Positions 26,584 to 36,099 of a DNA stretch of 64,000 nt are shown here, one piece after another. Numbering within the stretch: position 1 is the stretch's first letter; every line of letters starts with the position of its first letter. Made by a program: the position numbers and the translations under genes. The notes under the pieces are model-generated. The model ran no database searches and was not told the DNA's origin. It saw only the letters and a list, made by a program, of their open reading frames with translations. The stretch is from CAWCAW01 sp963714125. Lineage in GTDB: Bacteria > Actinomycetota > Acidimicrobiia > Acidimicrobiales > UBA8190. The stretch spans positions 3,348,001 through 3,412,000 of the forward strand of contig OY970234.1 in the NCBI GenBank assembly GCA_963714125.1. The letters run 5' to 3'.

Positions 26584-27891
26584 ATGTCCGTCCCGATGGC
26601 CAAGACCGTGTTCATCGGCGCCGGGAGCACCGTATTTGCCCGCAACCTCCTCGGGGACATACTCAGCTACGAGGAGTTGGCCGGCTCCGAGATCGTCTTG
26701 CACGATATTGATGCCCGGCGCCTCGCCACCTCGGAATTGGTGGCCCGGCGTGTGTGCGAGGCGCTCGGGGCGCCGGCCACGATCACCGCCACAACCGACC
26801 GGCGCGCTGCCCTCGATGGTGCCGACTACGTCATCATCATGATCCAAGTGGGAGGCTACGAGCCCTGTACCGTCACCGATTTCGAGATACCGAAGCGCTT
26901 TGGTCTACGCCAGACGATCGGTGACACCCTCGGCATAGGGGGCATCATGCGCGGCCTGCGCACCATCCCTGTGCTCCTCTCCATCTGCGCCGATATGGAA
27001 GAGCTCTGTCCCAACGCGTGGCTCCTCAACTATTCCAACCCAATGGCCATGAACTGTTGGGCCATCAACCGGGCGAGCACCATCCGGACCGTGGGCCTTT
27101 GTCACAGCGTGCAAGGAACGGCTTTTGAGCTCTCGATGGACCTCAAGATCGATTACCGCGAGATCGACTACCTGGCGGCGGGAATCAACCACATGGCGTT
27201 CTACCTACGCTTCGAGCGAGACGGCGAGGACCTCTACCCCCGCCTCCGAGCTCTCGCCGATGCCAGCGAGGTCCCACCCGATAACCGGGTCCGCTATGAA
27301 ATGCTTCGCCGTATCGGGTACTTCGTCACCGAGTCGAGCGAACACTTCGCCGAGTACGTCCCGTGGTTCATCAAGCGGGACCAACCCGAGCTCATCGACC
27401 GTTTCAACATTCCCCTGGACGAATATCCGCGTCGCTGCGTGGCGCAGATCGAGCAGTGGGAGGCCGAGCGCCAACGACTCGAGGGTGGGCCCGTTGCCGA
27501 CGTGCATAGGAGTGGCGAATACGCGTCGACGATCATCCGAAGCATCGAGACAGGCCGACCGCGGACCATTTACGGCAATGTGGCCAACCACGGACTCATT
27601 GACGACCTTCCCCGCCATTGCGTGGTCGAGGTGCCCTGTCTGGTGGACGGCAACGGTGTCCAGCCGACCCGAATCGGATCCCTGCCGCCCCAGATAGCCG
27701 CCCTCATCAGAACCAACGTCAACGTCCAGGAACTCACCGTCCAAGCCGCATTGACCGGACGGCTCGAGCACGTCTACCAAGCGGCCATGCTCGACCCGCA
27801 CACGGGCGCGCAACTCGACATCGATCAGATCGTCGAAATGGTCGATGAGCTGCTTGTGGCCCACGGTGACTGGATCCCCGCCCTGCGGTAG
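26584..27891 (+). CDS. family 4 glycosidase (alpha-galactosidase / alpha-glucosidase type)
   Basis: 435 residues from ATG 26584 (ATG 26596 also possible). GH4 enzymes use NAD and a divalent metal: the Rossmann motif VFIGAGSTVFARNLLGDIL, the metal/substrate motifs NYSNPMAMNCWA, GLCHSVQGT (Cys and His metal ligands) and GINHMAFYLRFERDG are all present. The cytosolic reaction is oxidation-elimination hydrolysis of alpha-linked sugars, releasing hexose. The MelA-like CHS/NHM pattern favours alpha-galactoside or alpha-galacturonide substrates. No sugar transporter lies beside it. Confidence 0.9.
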   Translation: MSVPMAKTVFIGAGSTVFARNLLGDILSYEELAGSEIVLHDIDARRLATSELVARRVCEALGAPATITATTDRRAALDGADYVIIMIQVGGYEPCTVTDFEIPKRFGLRQTIGDTLGIGGIMRGLRTIPVLLSICADMEELCPNAWLLNYSNPMAMNCWAINRASTIRTVGLCHSVQGTAFELSMDLKIDYREIDYLAAGINHMAFYLRFERDGEDLYPRLRALADASEVPPDNRVRYEMLRRIGYFVTESSEHFAEYVPWFIKRDQPELIDRFNIPLDEYPRRCVAQIEQWEAERQRLEGGPVADVHRSGEYASTIIRSIETGRPRTIYGNVANHGLIDDLPRHCVVEVPCLVDGNGVQPTRIGSLPPQIAALIRTNVNVQELTVQAALTGRLEHVYQAAMLDPHTGAQLDIDQIVEMVDELLVAHGDWIPALR

Positions 27892-28066
27892 CCCGTTCGC
27901 TGCCGGGGCGGTTTCAGCACGACAATCGTCAGCACCGACCGGCCTCAATTGGCGACAGGGCGAGAGGTTCCTCCGTCGCTACCCCTCCTGACAAGGGGAT
28001 CCTCGGAAAAACAAAAAATCATCAACTTTGGGGATAGCGTGACCGGAACCCACGGGGTGTGATTGC

Positions 28067-28080
28067 GCAACGCGTGTTGC
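28067..28080. promoter_or_regulatory. inverted repeat GCAAC-N4-GTTGC, site 2
   Basis: Located 64 bp before ATG 28144. Same arms and spacer as the site at 19394; TTGCGCAA (28063-28070) overlaps the left arm. Confidence 0.45.
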
Positions 28081-28143
28081 ACCACGCGGGGAGCGGGAAG
28101 ATCTCGCGTTCTGTATTCCGGGCTGCTCAAGAGGAGAAAAGCG

Positions 28144-29397
28144 ATGCGGAAAATTCTGGCCGGTGTCATGACAGTCGCGACGCTAGGGCTCATAGGGGTG
28201 GTGACAGCACCTTCAGCCATTGCCAAGACCCACCACACCGTGGCTCACTCGGGCGACCCCGTCATTTATGACAGCACGTCCCAGACAACTGTGGACGCGA
28301 GCCAGGGCTTCGAGTGTTGTGGGGCGAGCGAGTTCGGTGACGCGGTGACATTCGCTGGTTCCGCTCGCTTCCTCACCGGTGTCAGCGTCGAATTCAGCCC
28401 CTGGGCCGTGTTCTCGAACCCCACCACCCCCAACGGCTACACCCCCGCGCAAGCGTGGCAAGGGCAGGCAACAGGCCCCTACCCCGGGGGCGGCCCCAAC
28501 CCGAACGGTGCCACGTACAGTGACTCGAGCGGCTTCTACTGGCCGCTGACGCTCAGCATCTACTCCGACACCACCAGCACGGAGTCGAACATCAACACCC
28601 CGGGCAGCTACCCCGCCGCTGGCACACTGCTCGGCAGCGTCACCGAAAACGCTCTCGTCCCGTGGCAGCCGGAGCCGAGCCTCAACAGCACCTGTCTGAG
28701 CGACGACCAGGCGGACCTCGGCGGCACGGTGCAGGCATGGTTGTCGCCGACGTTGGGATGCTTGTTCGGAGGCATGAGCGACATCAGCTTCGACCTCTCG
28801 AGCTTGCCCGGCGGTGGCGTGGCAGTGCCGAACAGCGTGGTGTGGGGCCTTTCATTCGACACCGACACTTGGGGAGCGAACCCCGTCGGCGTTGACGGGC
28901 CCTACGACTCGCTCAACGTGGCCACGACGACGGGCGTCACGGTGGGAACGGACGCAAACCCCGGCGGTGTGTTCCTCAACACAACCGAGGCCGACGAATA
29001 CGGGAGCTGCTACTCGACCCCCAACGACTACTCGAGCCCGCTGGTCAACAACTGCACGACGGGGACGTTCCGCAACGACCCGAACGGGTGGACCGGATAT
29101 GTACCCGCCGCTCAGTTCGATGCCGTGACGAACATTGCGCCCAGTTTCACCAGCGCCAACGAGGCCAGCGCCACGCAGAGGCAGTCGTTCAGCTTTGAGG
29201 TGACGACGGCGGGCTACCCCGCGCCATCGATCCAAGTGCGGAACCTGCCTCGTGGCCTGATCTTTACTTCCAACAACAACGGGACGGCGACGATCACAGG
29301 CGCGCCGCGACGCGCCGGCACACACACGTTTACGCTGAAGGCGCGCAACTCTGACGGCACGTCAACGCAGAGGTTTACGCTTACCATCAGTTCATAA
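28144..29397 (+). CDS. exported protein with C-terminal putative Ig domain, paralog B
   Basis: 417 residues from ATG 28144 (AAGAGGAG upstream). Sec signal peptide ending near APSAIAKTHH, strikingly like paralog A (both end in AKTH, followed by ADSG/AHSG and YDS). The body shares the pattern ASQGFECCGASEFGDAV, VTFAGSARFLTGVSVEFS, VWGLSFDTDTWG, DSLNVATTTGVTVGTDANPG with A (GLNIGL..GTDPNPG). The C-terminus is a He_PIG-like Ig module (FTSANEASATQRQSFSF; LPRGLIFTSNNNGTATITG). Secreted or surface-located; function unknown. A perfect terminator follows. Confidence 0.8.
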   Translation: MRKILAGVMTVATLGLIGVVTAPSAIAKTHHTVAHSGDPVIYDSTSQTTVDASQGFECCGASEFGDAVTFAGSARFLTGVSVEFSPWAVFSNPTTPNGYTPAQAWQGQATGPYPGGGPNPNGATYSDSSGFYWPLTLSIYSDTTSTESNINTPGSYPAAGTLLGSVTENALVPWQPEPSLNSTCLSDDQADLGGTVQAWLSPTLGCLFGGMSDISFDLSSLPGGGVAVPNSVVWGLSFDTDTWGANPVGVDGPYDSLNVATTTGVTVGTDANPGGVFLNTTEADEYGSCYSTPNDYSSPLVNNCTTGTFRNDPNGWTGYVPAAQFDAVTNIAPSFTSANEASATQRQSFSFEVTTAGYPAPSIQVRNLPRGLIFTSNNNGTATITGAPRRAGTHTFTLKARNSDGTSTQRFTLTISS

Positions 29398-29421
29398 CCG
29401 CAGCAGAACTCAAAATCCGAC

Positions 29422-29454
29422 AAACCGACCGGGCCCATGGGGCCCGGTCGGTTT
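29422..29454 (+). terminator. perfect 15-bp terminator hairpin
   Basis: Arms 29422-29436 and 29440-29454 are exact reverse complements (AAACCGACCGGGCCC) around ATG, ending in a T-rich stretch. It closes the transcript of the exported protein. Confidence 0.85.
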
Positions 29455-29565
29455 GGTTTCGGAGCCTGCCCAGAGATCATCTCGGTCGCCCGAGCCACTG
29501 CCGTACCCACGGCTGGTCCAAAAATGCCAGGCTCTCGGGGAGCTGGCGAGTGGGGGGCATTGCGG

Positions 29566-31869
29566 ATGACACGACCGAAGTTCCTGGGAAAGATCGGCGA
29601 CGATTGGCGCGACTCGGAGCCGTGGTGGCCGCCGGTGCCGACCCCACCCGAAGGCGCCCCCAATGTGGTGCTCATCGTGCTCGACGACGTCGGATTCGCC
29701 CAGCTGGGCTGCTACGGGTCCAACATCGATACCCCCGTCATCGATGCCGTCGCGGCCGAGGGCGTGCGACTGACCAACTTCCACACCACCGCCCTGTGCT
29801 CGCCCACACGGGCCTGTTTGCTGACGGGACGGAACCACCATCGCAGCGGCATGGGACGAGTGGCCGACCTGGCCAGCGGTTTCCCCGGCTACTGGGGACG
29901 CCCTCCCCGAGAAAATGGCTACCTCTCAGAGATGCTGAGGTCGACCGGGTATGCCACCTATGCGGTGGGAAAGTGGCACCTGAGCCCCGAGGGCGAGACG
30001 AACATGGCCAACTCGAGGTCAACATGGCCCCTCGGGCGCGGCTTCGACCGCTGGTACGGCTTCCACGGCGGGGAGACCCACCAGTTCGTCCCCGCCCTCT
30101 ACCACGACAACCACGCCGTTCGTCCCCCCCGTTCGCTGGACGACGGATACCACCTCAGTGCCGACCTGGCGGATCGGGCCATCGAGTACCTGAGTGACCT
30201 GCGAGCCGTTGACGACGAGTTGCCGTTCTTCTTGTACTTCGCCACGGGGGCTTGTCACTCGCCTCATCACGCCCCGGCCGACTGGATCGAGCGCTACCGG
30301 GGTCGCTTCGCCATGGGCTGGGACGTCTGGCGTGACGAGACCTTCGCCCGGCAGCTCGCCACTGGCATCGTCCCCGAGGGCACCGTGCTGACGCCCCGTC
30401 CGCCGTGGGTGCCGGCATGGGAGAGCCTCGACGAGCGCGAGCGCGCCCTCGCCGAACGGTTCATGGAGTGTTTCGCGGCATTTTTGTCGTACACCGATGC
30501 GCAGATCGGCCGCGTCCTCACCTTCCTCGATGACCTGGGTGACGCTGATGACACGGTGGTGATCATCGTCTCTGACAACGGCGCCAGCTCCGAAGGCGGC
30601 AAGGAAGGCACCATCAACGAGGGGCGCCTCGGGAACTTCGACGGGGCCAGCGTCGGAGAGATGCATCGACGGATTGACGAAATCGGCGGGCCCCTCAGCC
30701 ACAACAACTATCCGTGGGGATGGACCATGGCGGGCAACACGCCCTACAAGCGTTGGAAGCGCGAGGTTCACGAGGGTGGCGTGGCTGACCCGTGCATCAT
30801 CCGCCTGCCAGCGGGCCGACGCGCCTGCGAGGGCGGGGGTACCCGTCGGCAGTTCGCCCACGCCGTGGACATCGCACCAACGGTGCTCGAGCTGGTTGGC
30901 ATCACGCCACCCGCCGAGATCGACGGTATCGACCAGACCCATCTCGACGGCACGAGCTTCGCCTATGTGCTCGGCGACGGCGGAGACGCTGAACCCGGAC
31001 GGCACCTCACGCAGCACTTTGAGATGCTGGGATCGCGCGCCATTTATCACGACGGATGGAAAGCGGTGACGTACCACCCCGTAGGTCCGATCTACGACGA
31101 CGGCCTGCGGTGGAACGCGCCCTGGGATGATGACATCTGGGAGCTGTATCACGTGGCCGTCGACGTCTCTGAGTCGCGCGACCTTGCTGCCGAGTTCCCG
31201 GACAAAGTCGCCGAGCTCGTGGCCCTGTGGTGGGACGAAGCACGCCGCAACGACGTGCTCCCACTCGACAATCGGGTACTGGAGGTGATCGCGCACAAAC
31301 ATGACCACCGGCGTCCTCAGGCGACATACCGCTACTTCCAAGGGGGCGCCCCCGTGCCCGAGTGGGTCGCCGTGGACGTGCGCAACCGTTCGCACGCCAT
31401 GAATATCACCATCGATGTTCCTGATGGGGTCGTCCCGTCGGGGACCTTGCTGGCACTCGGGTGCGCGCTGGGCGGATGGTCGCTGCACATCATCGACGGC
31501 CGCCTGCGCTACGTCCACAACCTCTACAGCCGCCGCCACTACACGGTCGTTGCCGAGACGCCTTTAGGTTCGGGTCGTCATGATGTGGCATTCCTGTTTG
31601 AGAAGGATGAAGCTCTCGGCGGTCACGCCACCCTCGTGCAAGATGGCGCCGTCGTCGGGACTGGCATGGTGGAACGCTTCACGCCAGTGGCGTTCAACGA
31701 AGTGATGATCGGGCTGACCTGTGGCTATGAATGGGGGCCGGCCGTCGGGGGCGATTACGAGGCACCATTTGCCTTCAACGGCACCATCGTCCGGGCTGAG
31801 GTGACGGCTACGGGCCCCGCCATGCGAGATCCGGTGGCGGAGATAGCCGCCATTCTCGCCTCTCAGTAA
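29566..31869 (+). CDS. arylsulfatase (type I formylglycine sulfatase)
   Basis: 767 residues from ATG 29566; longer readings would start within the terminator. The sulfatase domain opens with NVVLIVLDDVGFAQLGCYG (metal Asp pair), then the modification site CSPTR with Cys78, the residue that is converted to formylglycine, followed by LLTGRNHHRSGMG. Other family marks are GKWHLSPEGE and VVIIVSDNGASSEGG. The last 150 residues add a beta-rich extension (HDVAFLFEKDEALGGHATL). No signal peptide, so it is probably cytosolic. A sulfatase-maturing enzyme is not in the window. Confidence 0.92.
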   Translation: MTRPKFLGKIGDDWRDSEPWWPPVPTPPEGAPNVVLIVLDDVGFAQLGCYGSNIDTPVIDAVAAEGVRLTNFHTTALCSPTRACLLTGRNHHRSGMGRVADLASGFPGYWGRPPRENGYLSEMLRSTGYATYAVGKWHLSPEGETNMANSRSTWPLGRGFDRWYGFHGGETHQFVPALYHDNHAVRPPRSLDDGYHLSADLADRAIEYLSDLRAVDDELPFFLYFATGACHSPHHAPADWIERYRGRFAMGWDVWRDETFARQLATGIVPEGTVLTPRPPWVPAWESLDERERALAERFMECFAAFLSYTDAQIGRVLTFLDDLGDADDTVVIIVSDNGASSEGGKEGTINEGRLGNFDGASVGEMHRRIDEIGGPLSHNNYPWGWTMAGNTPYKRWKREVHEGGVADPCIIRLPAGRRACEGGGTRRQFAHAVDIAPTVLELVGITPPAEIDGIDQTHLDGTSFAYVLGDGGDAEPGRHLTQHFEMLGSRAIYHDGWKAVTYHPVGPIYDDGLRWNAPWDDDIWELYHVAVDVSESRDLAAEFPDKVAELVALWWDEARRNDVLPLDNRVLEVIAHKHDHRRPQATYRYFQGGAPVPEWVAVDVRNRSHAMNITIDVPDGVVPSGTLLALGCALGGWSLHIIDGRLRYVHNLYSRRHYTVVAETPLGSGRHDVAFLFEKDEALGGHATLVQDGAVVGTGMVERFTPVAFNEVMIGLTCGYEWGPAVGGDYEAPFAFNGTIVRAEVTATGPAMRDPVAEIAAILASQ

Positions 31870-32204
31870 GGTCCCAGTTAACGAGCGAATGAGGCTGCCG
31901 AGACATGGAACTAGTCATATTGGCAACCTCGCGTCGCCATAACTAGTTCCCTCAGCACATGGGACGACCTCGCCCGATTGAGCACAACTACCGAAAACGC
32001 CCGATTCAACTCATCATTCGTGCGCTACCTACGGACCACGAAACGCGCTTGGAAAACATTTGCCGTGCCGTCATATATTCGATTTGTCAATGATCCTGGA
32101 CAACTTTCGAAAGTTCGACGCCGCCGTAAGCCAAGAGCATGAGATTCACCGAGCCGGTAGACCCGCACTATTCTTGCTTTCGAAATCAATCGAAAGCAGG
32201 TTGT
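31870..32204. other. intergenic with one long inverted repeat
   Basis: 335 bp between the sulfatase and HTH copy 3. Apart from the inverted repeat at 31907-31950 I see no gene. Confidence 0.5.
31907..31950. repeat. inverted repeat, possible sulfatase terminator
   Basis: GGAACTAGT (31907-31915) pairs exactly with ACTAGTTCC (31942-31950); the pairing continues imperfectly inward through TATTGGC/GCCATA. No T tract follows. Confidence 0.5.
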
Positions 32205-32579
32205 ATGGCTCCGCCGTCGGTGTCGAAAAACCGAAAGCAGTTGGTCCGACGAATCTCTGCATTGGTCGAATCCTCCAAGCTTCTGCGCGAGAAGCTGGAG
32301 CGCTACGAACAGGCGATGTCCGATTTCAAGGTCGGCCTTGACAAAGGTGACACCGTACTGGGGGCCACCAATTCTGCGGCTATTCCCGGTGGACGCAAAA
32401 CGGTGACCCCGGCTATCGACGAGTTTGAATCAGCGCGGCACGAACTCCGACTTGCCCTGTTCACCGTAGGTAGGGAGGAGGGTGCGTCCATCAGTGATGT
32501 CGGACGAGCTCTCGGCATCTCTCGACAGCTGGCATCTCGCCTGGCCGCCGAGGCCGACCAGGAGATCGAGAGCGCCTAG
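32205..32579 (+). CDS. small coiled-coil / helix-turn-helix protein, copy 3
   Basis: 124 residues from ATG 32205. Closest relative of copy 1: LVESSKLLREKLERYE, AIPGGRKTVTPAIDEFE, SARHELRLALFTVGREEG, then the HTH ASISDVGRALGISRQLASRL. Starts 336 bp after the sulfatase and ends 24 bp before a methyltransferase gene on the same strand. Likely DNA-binding; target unknown. Confidence 0.78.
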   Translation: MAPPSVSKNRKQLVRRISALVESSKLLREKLERYEQAMSDFKVGLDKGDTVLGATNSAAIPGGRKTVTPAIDEFESARHELRLALFTVGREEGASISDVGRALGISRQLASRLAAEADQEIESA

Positions 32580-32603
32580 CCGTTTTGAAGGCAGTATGGC
32601 GCC

Positions 32604-33414
32604 GTGGCCAATGGGGATCGGCGCCATCTCGGTGGAGTGTTCAACGAAGTACCCGAGCTCTACGACCGGGTACGGCCAACGTACCCAGACCAGTTGTTCA
32701 CCGACCTCGTCGCCATCACTGGGTTGGACCAAGGGTCGCTCGTGCTCGAAGTCGGATGCGGCACCGGCCAAGCCACCCGATCGTTGGCGTCCTTCGGATG
32801 CCCGCTGATCGCTGTTGAATCCGGTCATGCCATGGCTGAGCTGGCTCGTCGACGGCTCGTTGCTTTCGGCAACGTCGAAATCGAAATAGCAGCGTTCGAG
32901 GAGTGGGCTGATGCTGGTCGCCGCTTCGACGTCCTAGTGGCGGCGGCGGCATGGCACTGGGTCGACCCGTCGATTGGGTGGCCTCGCGCCCATGACGTGA
33001 TCCGACCCGACGGGTGGATGGCTCTCCTCGGCAACGTCGTCGTGCGCCAGCCCGGTGAGGTTGAGGTGTATGCCGAGACCGCTGACCTCCACGAGCACTT
33101 TTCGCCGGGCAACACGGATTGGGGCCACCCGCCGCTCGAAGACGAGGTGCGCGCCACCGAGGAAGGGTGGGGACTGGTCAGCGATCCCGGCCCGTTGTTT
33201 GGCCCAACCATCGTGGTGGTACCCCACCGTGCAGTGGTTTGACGGAGAGGGTTTCGCCGATCTCCTTCGTTCCCTGTCCCCGTATCGTCGGCTCGACGCC
33301 GACGTTCGCGAGCCGCTGGTGGAGGCCATCGCCGAGCGCATCCGTACCCAGCTGGGCGACAGGGTCCCGCGCCGTTACCTCAGCGTGCTCCGAGTGGGTC
33401 GGCGCGCCGACTGA
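32604..33414 (+). pseudogene. SAM-dependent methyltransferase with a frameshift
   Basis: Starts at GTG 32604. The first 200 residues are a class I methyltransferase (FNEVPELYDRVRPTYPDQLF, LVLEVGCGTGQATRSLASFG, FDVLVAAAAWHWVDP). The frame stops at 33242, but the family's usual C-terminus (TVQWFDGEGFADLLRSLSPY .. RRYLSVLRVGRRAD) continues in the next frame to 33414. The switch falls at about 33205-33225. Either a one-base indel mutation or an assembly error; without it the protein would be about 270 residues. Confidence 0.8.
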
Positions 33415-33456
33415 ACGCAGTCCAGCGCGGGCGATGCGAAGCTACTCCGCTGTGGG

Positions 33457-33969
33457 TTAACCCCCGACGACGAGCTCCCGGTACAGCGGCGTGAGCTCGG
33501 TCCACCGGGCTTGCCAATCGCCCCGCTGGCGTCCGCCAAGGTAAGCCGTGAAATCCTCGAGATGCGCCTGCCATCCCGCCGCATGACTGGAAACCTCGGC
33601 CAGGGAGACGCCGCGATGTTCGATGACCAAGCGCGTTTTGTCCCCCTCCGGCGTGAGGACGGCTTCGATGACGGCTTCGGATGGACCGGGCTCCATCGTG
33701 ACCAGCAGATGGCGAGGTGCGTCACAGATGTCGATTCGCGCCGGCCCTTCCCAACTGCTCGTGAACCGAGTGTAGATGTGCCCTCCAACCTTGAGATCGC
33801 CTTCGACGGTGACGATCCAGCGCTCCAAGCGGTGAGGATCTGTGAGCGCCGACCACAGATCATGCGCATCCGTGTCGTAAACATCTTCCATCCGGATGGC
33901 GCCCCGATTATCACCGAGAGATCGCATGGTGCACAGTGCTCGAGTCGACACCTTAGACGTGTTGGTCAT
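33457..33969 (-). CDS. SRPBCC-family (AHA1-type) protein
   Basis: 170 residues. START/Bet v1-like fold marks: IRMEDVYDTDAHDLWSALTDPHRLERWI, LKVGGHIYTRFTSSWEGP, LVTMEPGPSEAVIEAVLTPEG, TRLVIEHRGVSL. These small hydrophobic-pocket proteins often sit next to an ArsR regulator, as here, where the gene overlaps arsR by 4 bp. The natural ligand is unknown. An inner ATG at 33894 (MEDVYDT) could be the real start, giving a typical 145-residue member. Confidence 0.85.
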   Translation of the reverse strand: MTNTSKVSTRALCTMRSLGDNRGAIRMEDVYDTDAHDLWSALTDPHRLERWIVTVEGDLKVGGHIYTRFTSSWEGPARIDICDAPRHLLVTMEPGPSEAVIEAVLTPEGDKTRLVIEHRGVSLAEVSSHAAGWQAHLEDFTAYLGGRQRGDWQARWTELTPLYRELVVGG

Positions 33970-34292
33970 TTCGTACCCCCTCGCTCGCTTTTGCCGCGCG
34001 CGATCTCAGTGTGTAAGGCCTCCATGTGCTGCTCCCACAGGGACCGGTAGCGACCGAGCCACCCATCGACCTCGGCCAGCGGCGCGGGACACAGGCGGTA
34101 GACCCGCCACTGTGCTTGTTGTTGGACCTCCACCAGGCCGGCATCGCGCAAGACCCGGAGGTGGCGCGAGACGCCAGGCCGAGCAATAGGCAACAGCGCG
34201 GCCAACTCGCCGGCGGTGGCTGGATGATTCCGGAGCGCCTCGAGGACGGTCCTTCGGCTTTGGTCCGACAACGCGTGCAACACAGCATCCAC
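33966..34292 (-). CDS. ArsR-family transcriptional regulator
   Basis: 108 residues. Winged HTH: MDAVLHALSDQSRRTVLEAL, ATAGELAALLPIARPGVSRHLRVLRDAGLVEV, QQQAQWRVYRLCPAPLAEVD. No metal-binding Cys pair in the recognition helix, so it is probably not a metal sensor. Translationally coupled to the SRPBCC gene. Confidence 0.9.
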   Translation of the reverse strand: MDAVLHALSDQSRRTVLEALRNHPATAGELAALLPIARPGVSRHLRVLRDAGLVEVQQQAQWRVYRLCPAPLAEVDGWLGRYRSLWEQHMEALHTEIARGKSERGGTK

Positions 34293-34667
34293 AGGAGAAA
34301 CGTACCCATATTGTTACGTACCTGTCAAGGTACACACTCTAGGGGCCTGACCCGTGCGTGAGTGCAGGGCAACGACAGAGCGGCTGAGCGGCGGGTTGCC
34401 GACGGCTTATCGAGGCTCGCGGGCGGCCGTGAGGCGCCTCAAGTCCGACATCACCCAGGGGTGACGGCGGACATGAAAAAGTCCCCGTAGGCGGCCACGG
34501 GAATTCCCCACGAACGGCCACCAGAAGTCCCCGGGTATGGCCACTGAATTCCCCGCTTGTGGGCATCGCTCCGCTCCTCGGGCCTTAACGACATCCACCT
34601 TTTGGGGTCCCCTCCCCGGAGATCGTGGCAGTTCGCGCTGTCCACGACCCCGAGGAGGGATCTATCC

Positions 34668-36099
34668 ATGTTGTCCGAGGAGAAAGCAATGGAAGTTCTC
34701 GAGGCCTATGACCTCACCAGTTCGTTTCGAGCCGCCGCTGCCTTGTGTGGCGTCGATCACAAGACCGTTCGGCGCTTCGTGGCCGCCCGAGCGGCTGGCC
34801 TTGATCCTTCCGCCGGCGTTGGCCGTCCGGTTATCACCGAGCCCTTCGCCGACAAGATCACGGAGTGGATCGACCGATCCTCAGGGCGTGTGCGCGCTGA
34901 TGTGGTCCATCAAAAGCTCGCCGCCATGGGCTTTGTCGGTTCCGAACGCACCACCCGGCGGGTGGTGGCCCGGCTCAAGGCCGACTACGTGCGGGCCAAT
35001 CACCGGATCTACAAGCCCTGGATCACCGAGCCCGGTTTGTGGCTCCAGTTCGACTATGGGACTGGTCCGATTGTGGAAGGTCGAGCCACCACTTTGTTCT
35101 GTGCCTGGTTGGCCTGGTCGCGCTTCCGGGTCGTCGTGGCGCTGGCCGACCGCACCTTCCCCTCCTTGACCGCAGCCCTCGACACCACGTTGCGAGCCAT
35201 CGGCGGCGCCCCGACCTATCTCTTGACCGACAACGAAAAGACGGTGACCACCAGCCATGTGGCCGGCCTGGCGGTGCGCAACCGAGAGTTGCTCGGGGTG
35301 GCCCATTACTACGGGGTTGCCATCCACACCTGTGTAGTAGCCGATCCCGAATCCAAAGGTGGCACCGAGTCTCGTTGGTGAGTACGCCGACTTCGCGTCC
35401 TTGGAGCGGGCCTGTGCCGCCGCCGGCGAGCGGTTCAACACCCGGGTGCACCGAGAGACCGGCGAGCAGCCCGCCCATCGTCTGCTCGTCGAACAAGCCC
35501 ATCTACACCGCCTTCCACCTGAGCCCTACACAGTGGCCTTTGGTGAGACTCGGACCGTGTCGTGGTCCTCACTCATCTCCTTCCAAGGAGCGCGCTACTC
35601 GGTCCCGCACCAACTGTGCGAAGAAGTGGTGTTCGTGCGTTGTGTGGGAAACGAGGTCGTCATTGTGGCGACGGGTCCGGAGGGACCTAAAGAGGTGGCC
35701 CGTCACCCGGTGGCCGCCAAAGGCCAGATGACCCTGCACGACGGGCATTACCCGCCCCGGCGCAAGAATCCCGAGCGCGCCCCCAAAGCCTCTACCTCGA
35801 CCGAGCGTGCATTCCTTGCCCTCGGTGAAGGGGCCCGGCGCTACCTGGTCGAAGCGGCCGCCGCCGGCGCGCATCAGATCAACGAGCGCATGGGTGACGC
35901 CCTCGCACTTCGGCGAGTGGTCGATGCCGGTGTTCTCGACGAGGCCCTCGGGTTGGCGGCGTTGGCCGGCCGTTTCGAAGCGGGCGATCTGGACTCGATC
36001 ATCTCCATCCGTCGAGAACCACTGCGTCGGATTTCAGAGGACCACTCCCTCCAGCCTGGCACTGCCGGGTGGGCCCGTCTCGGTGAGCTTGAGAAGTGA
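34668..36099 (+). pseudogene. istA: IS21 transposase IstA, broken after the catalytic Glu
   Basis: Starts at ATG 34668 behind GAGGAGGGA. The N-terminal HTH (FRAAAALCGVDHKTVRRFV) and catalytic core (LWLQFDYGTG, LLTDNEKTV, PESKGGTE) are intact, but after GGTE the frame shifts at 35365-35378 and stops at 35381. The other frame resumes with VGEYADFASLERACAAAGER and runs to 36099. Compared with usual IstA sequences about 15 residues around the junction are missing, so this looks like a small out-of-frame deletion. The element cannot make a full transposase unless frameshifting occurs. Confidence 0.85.
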
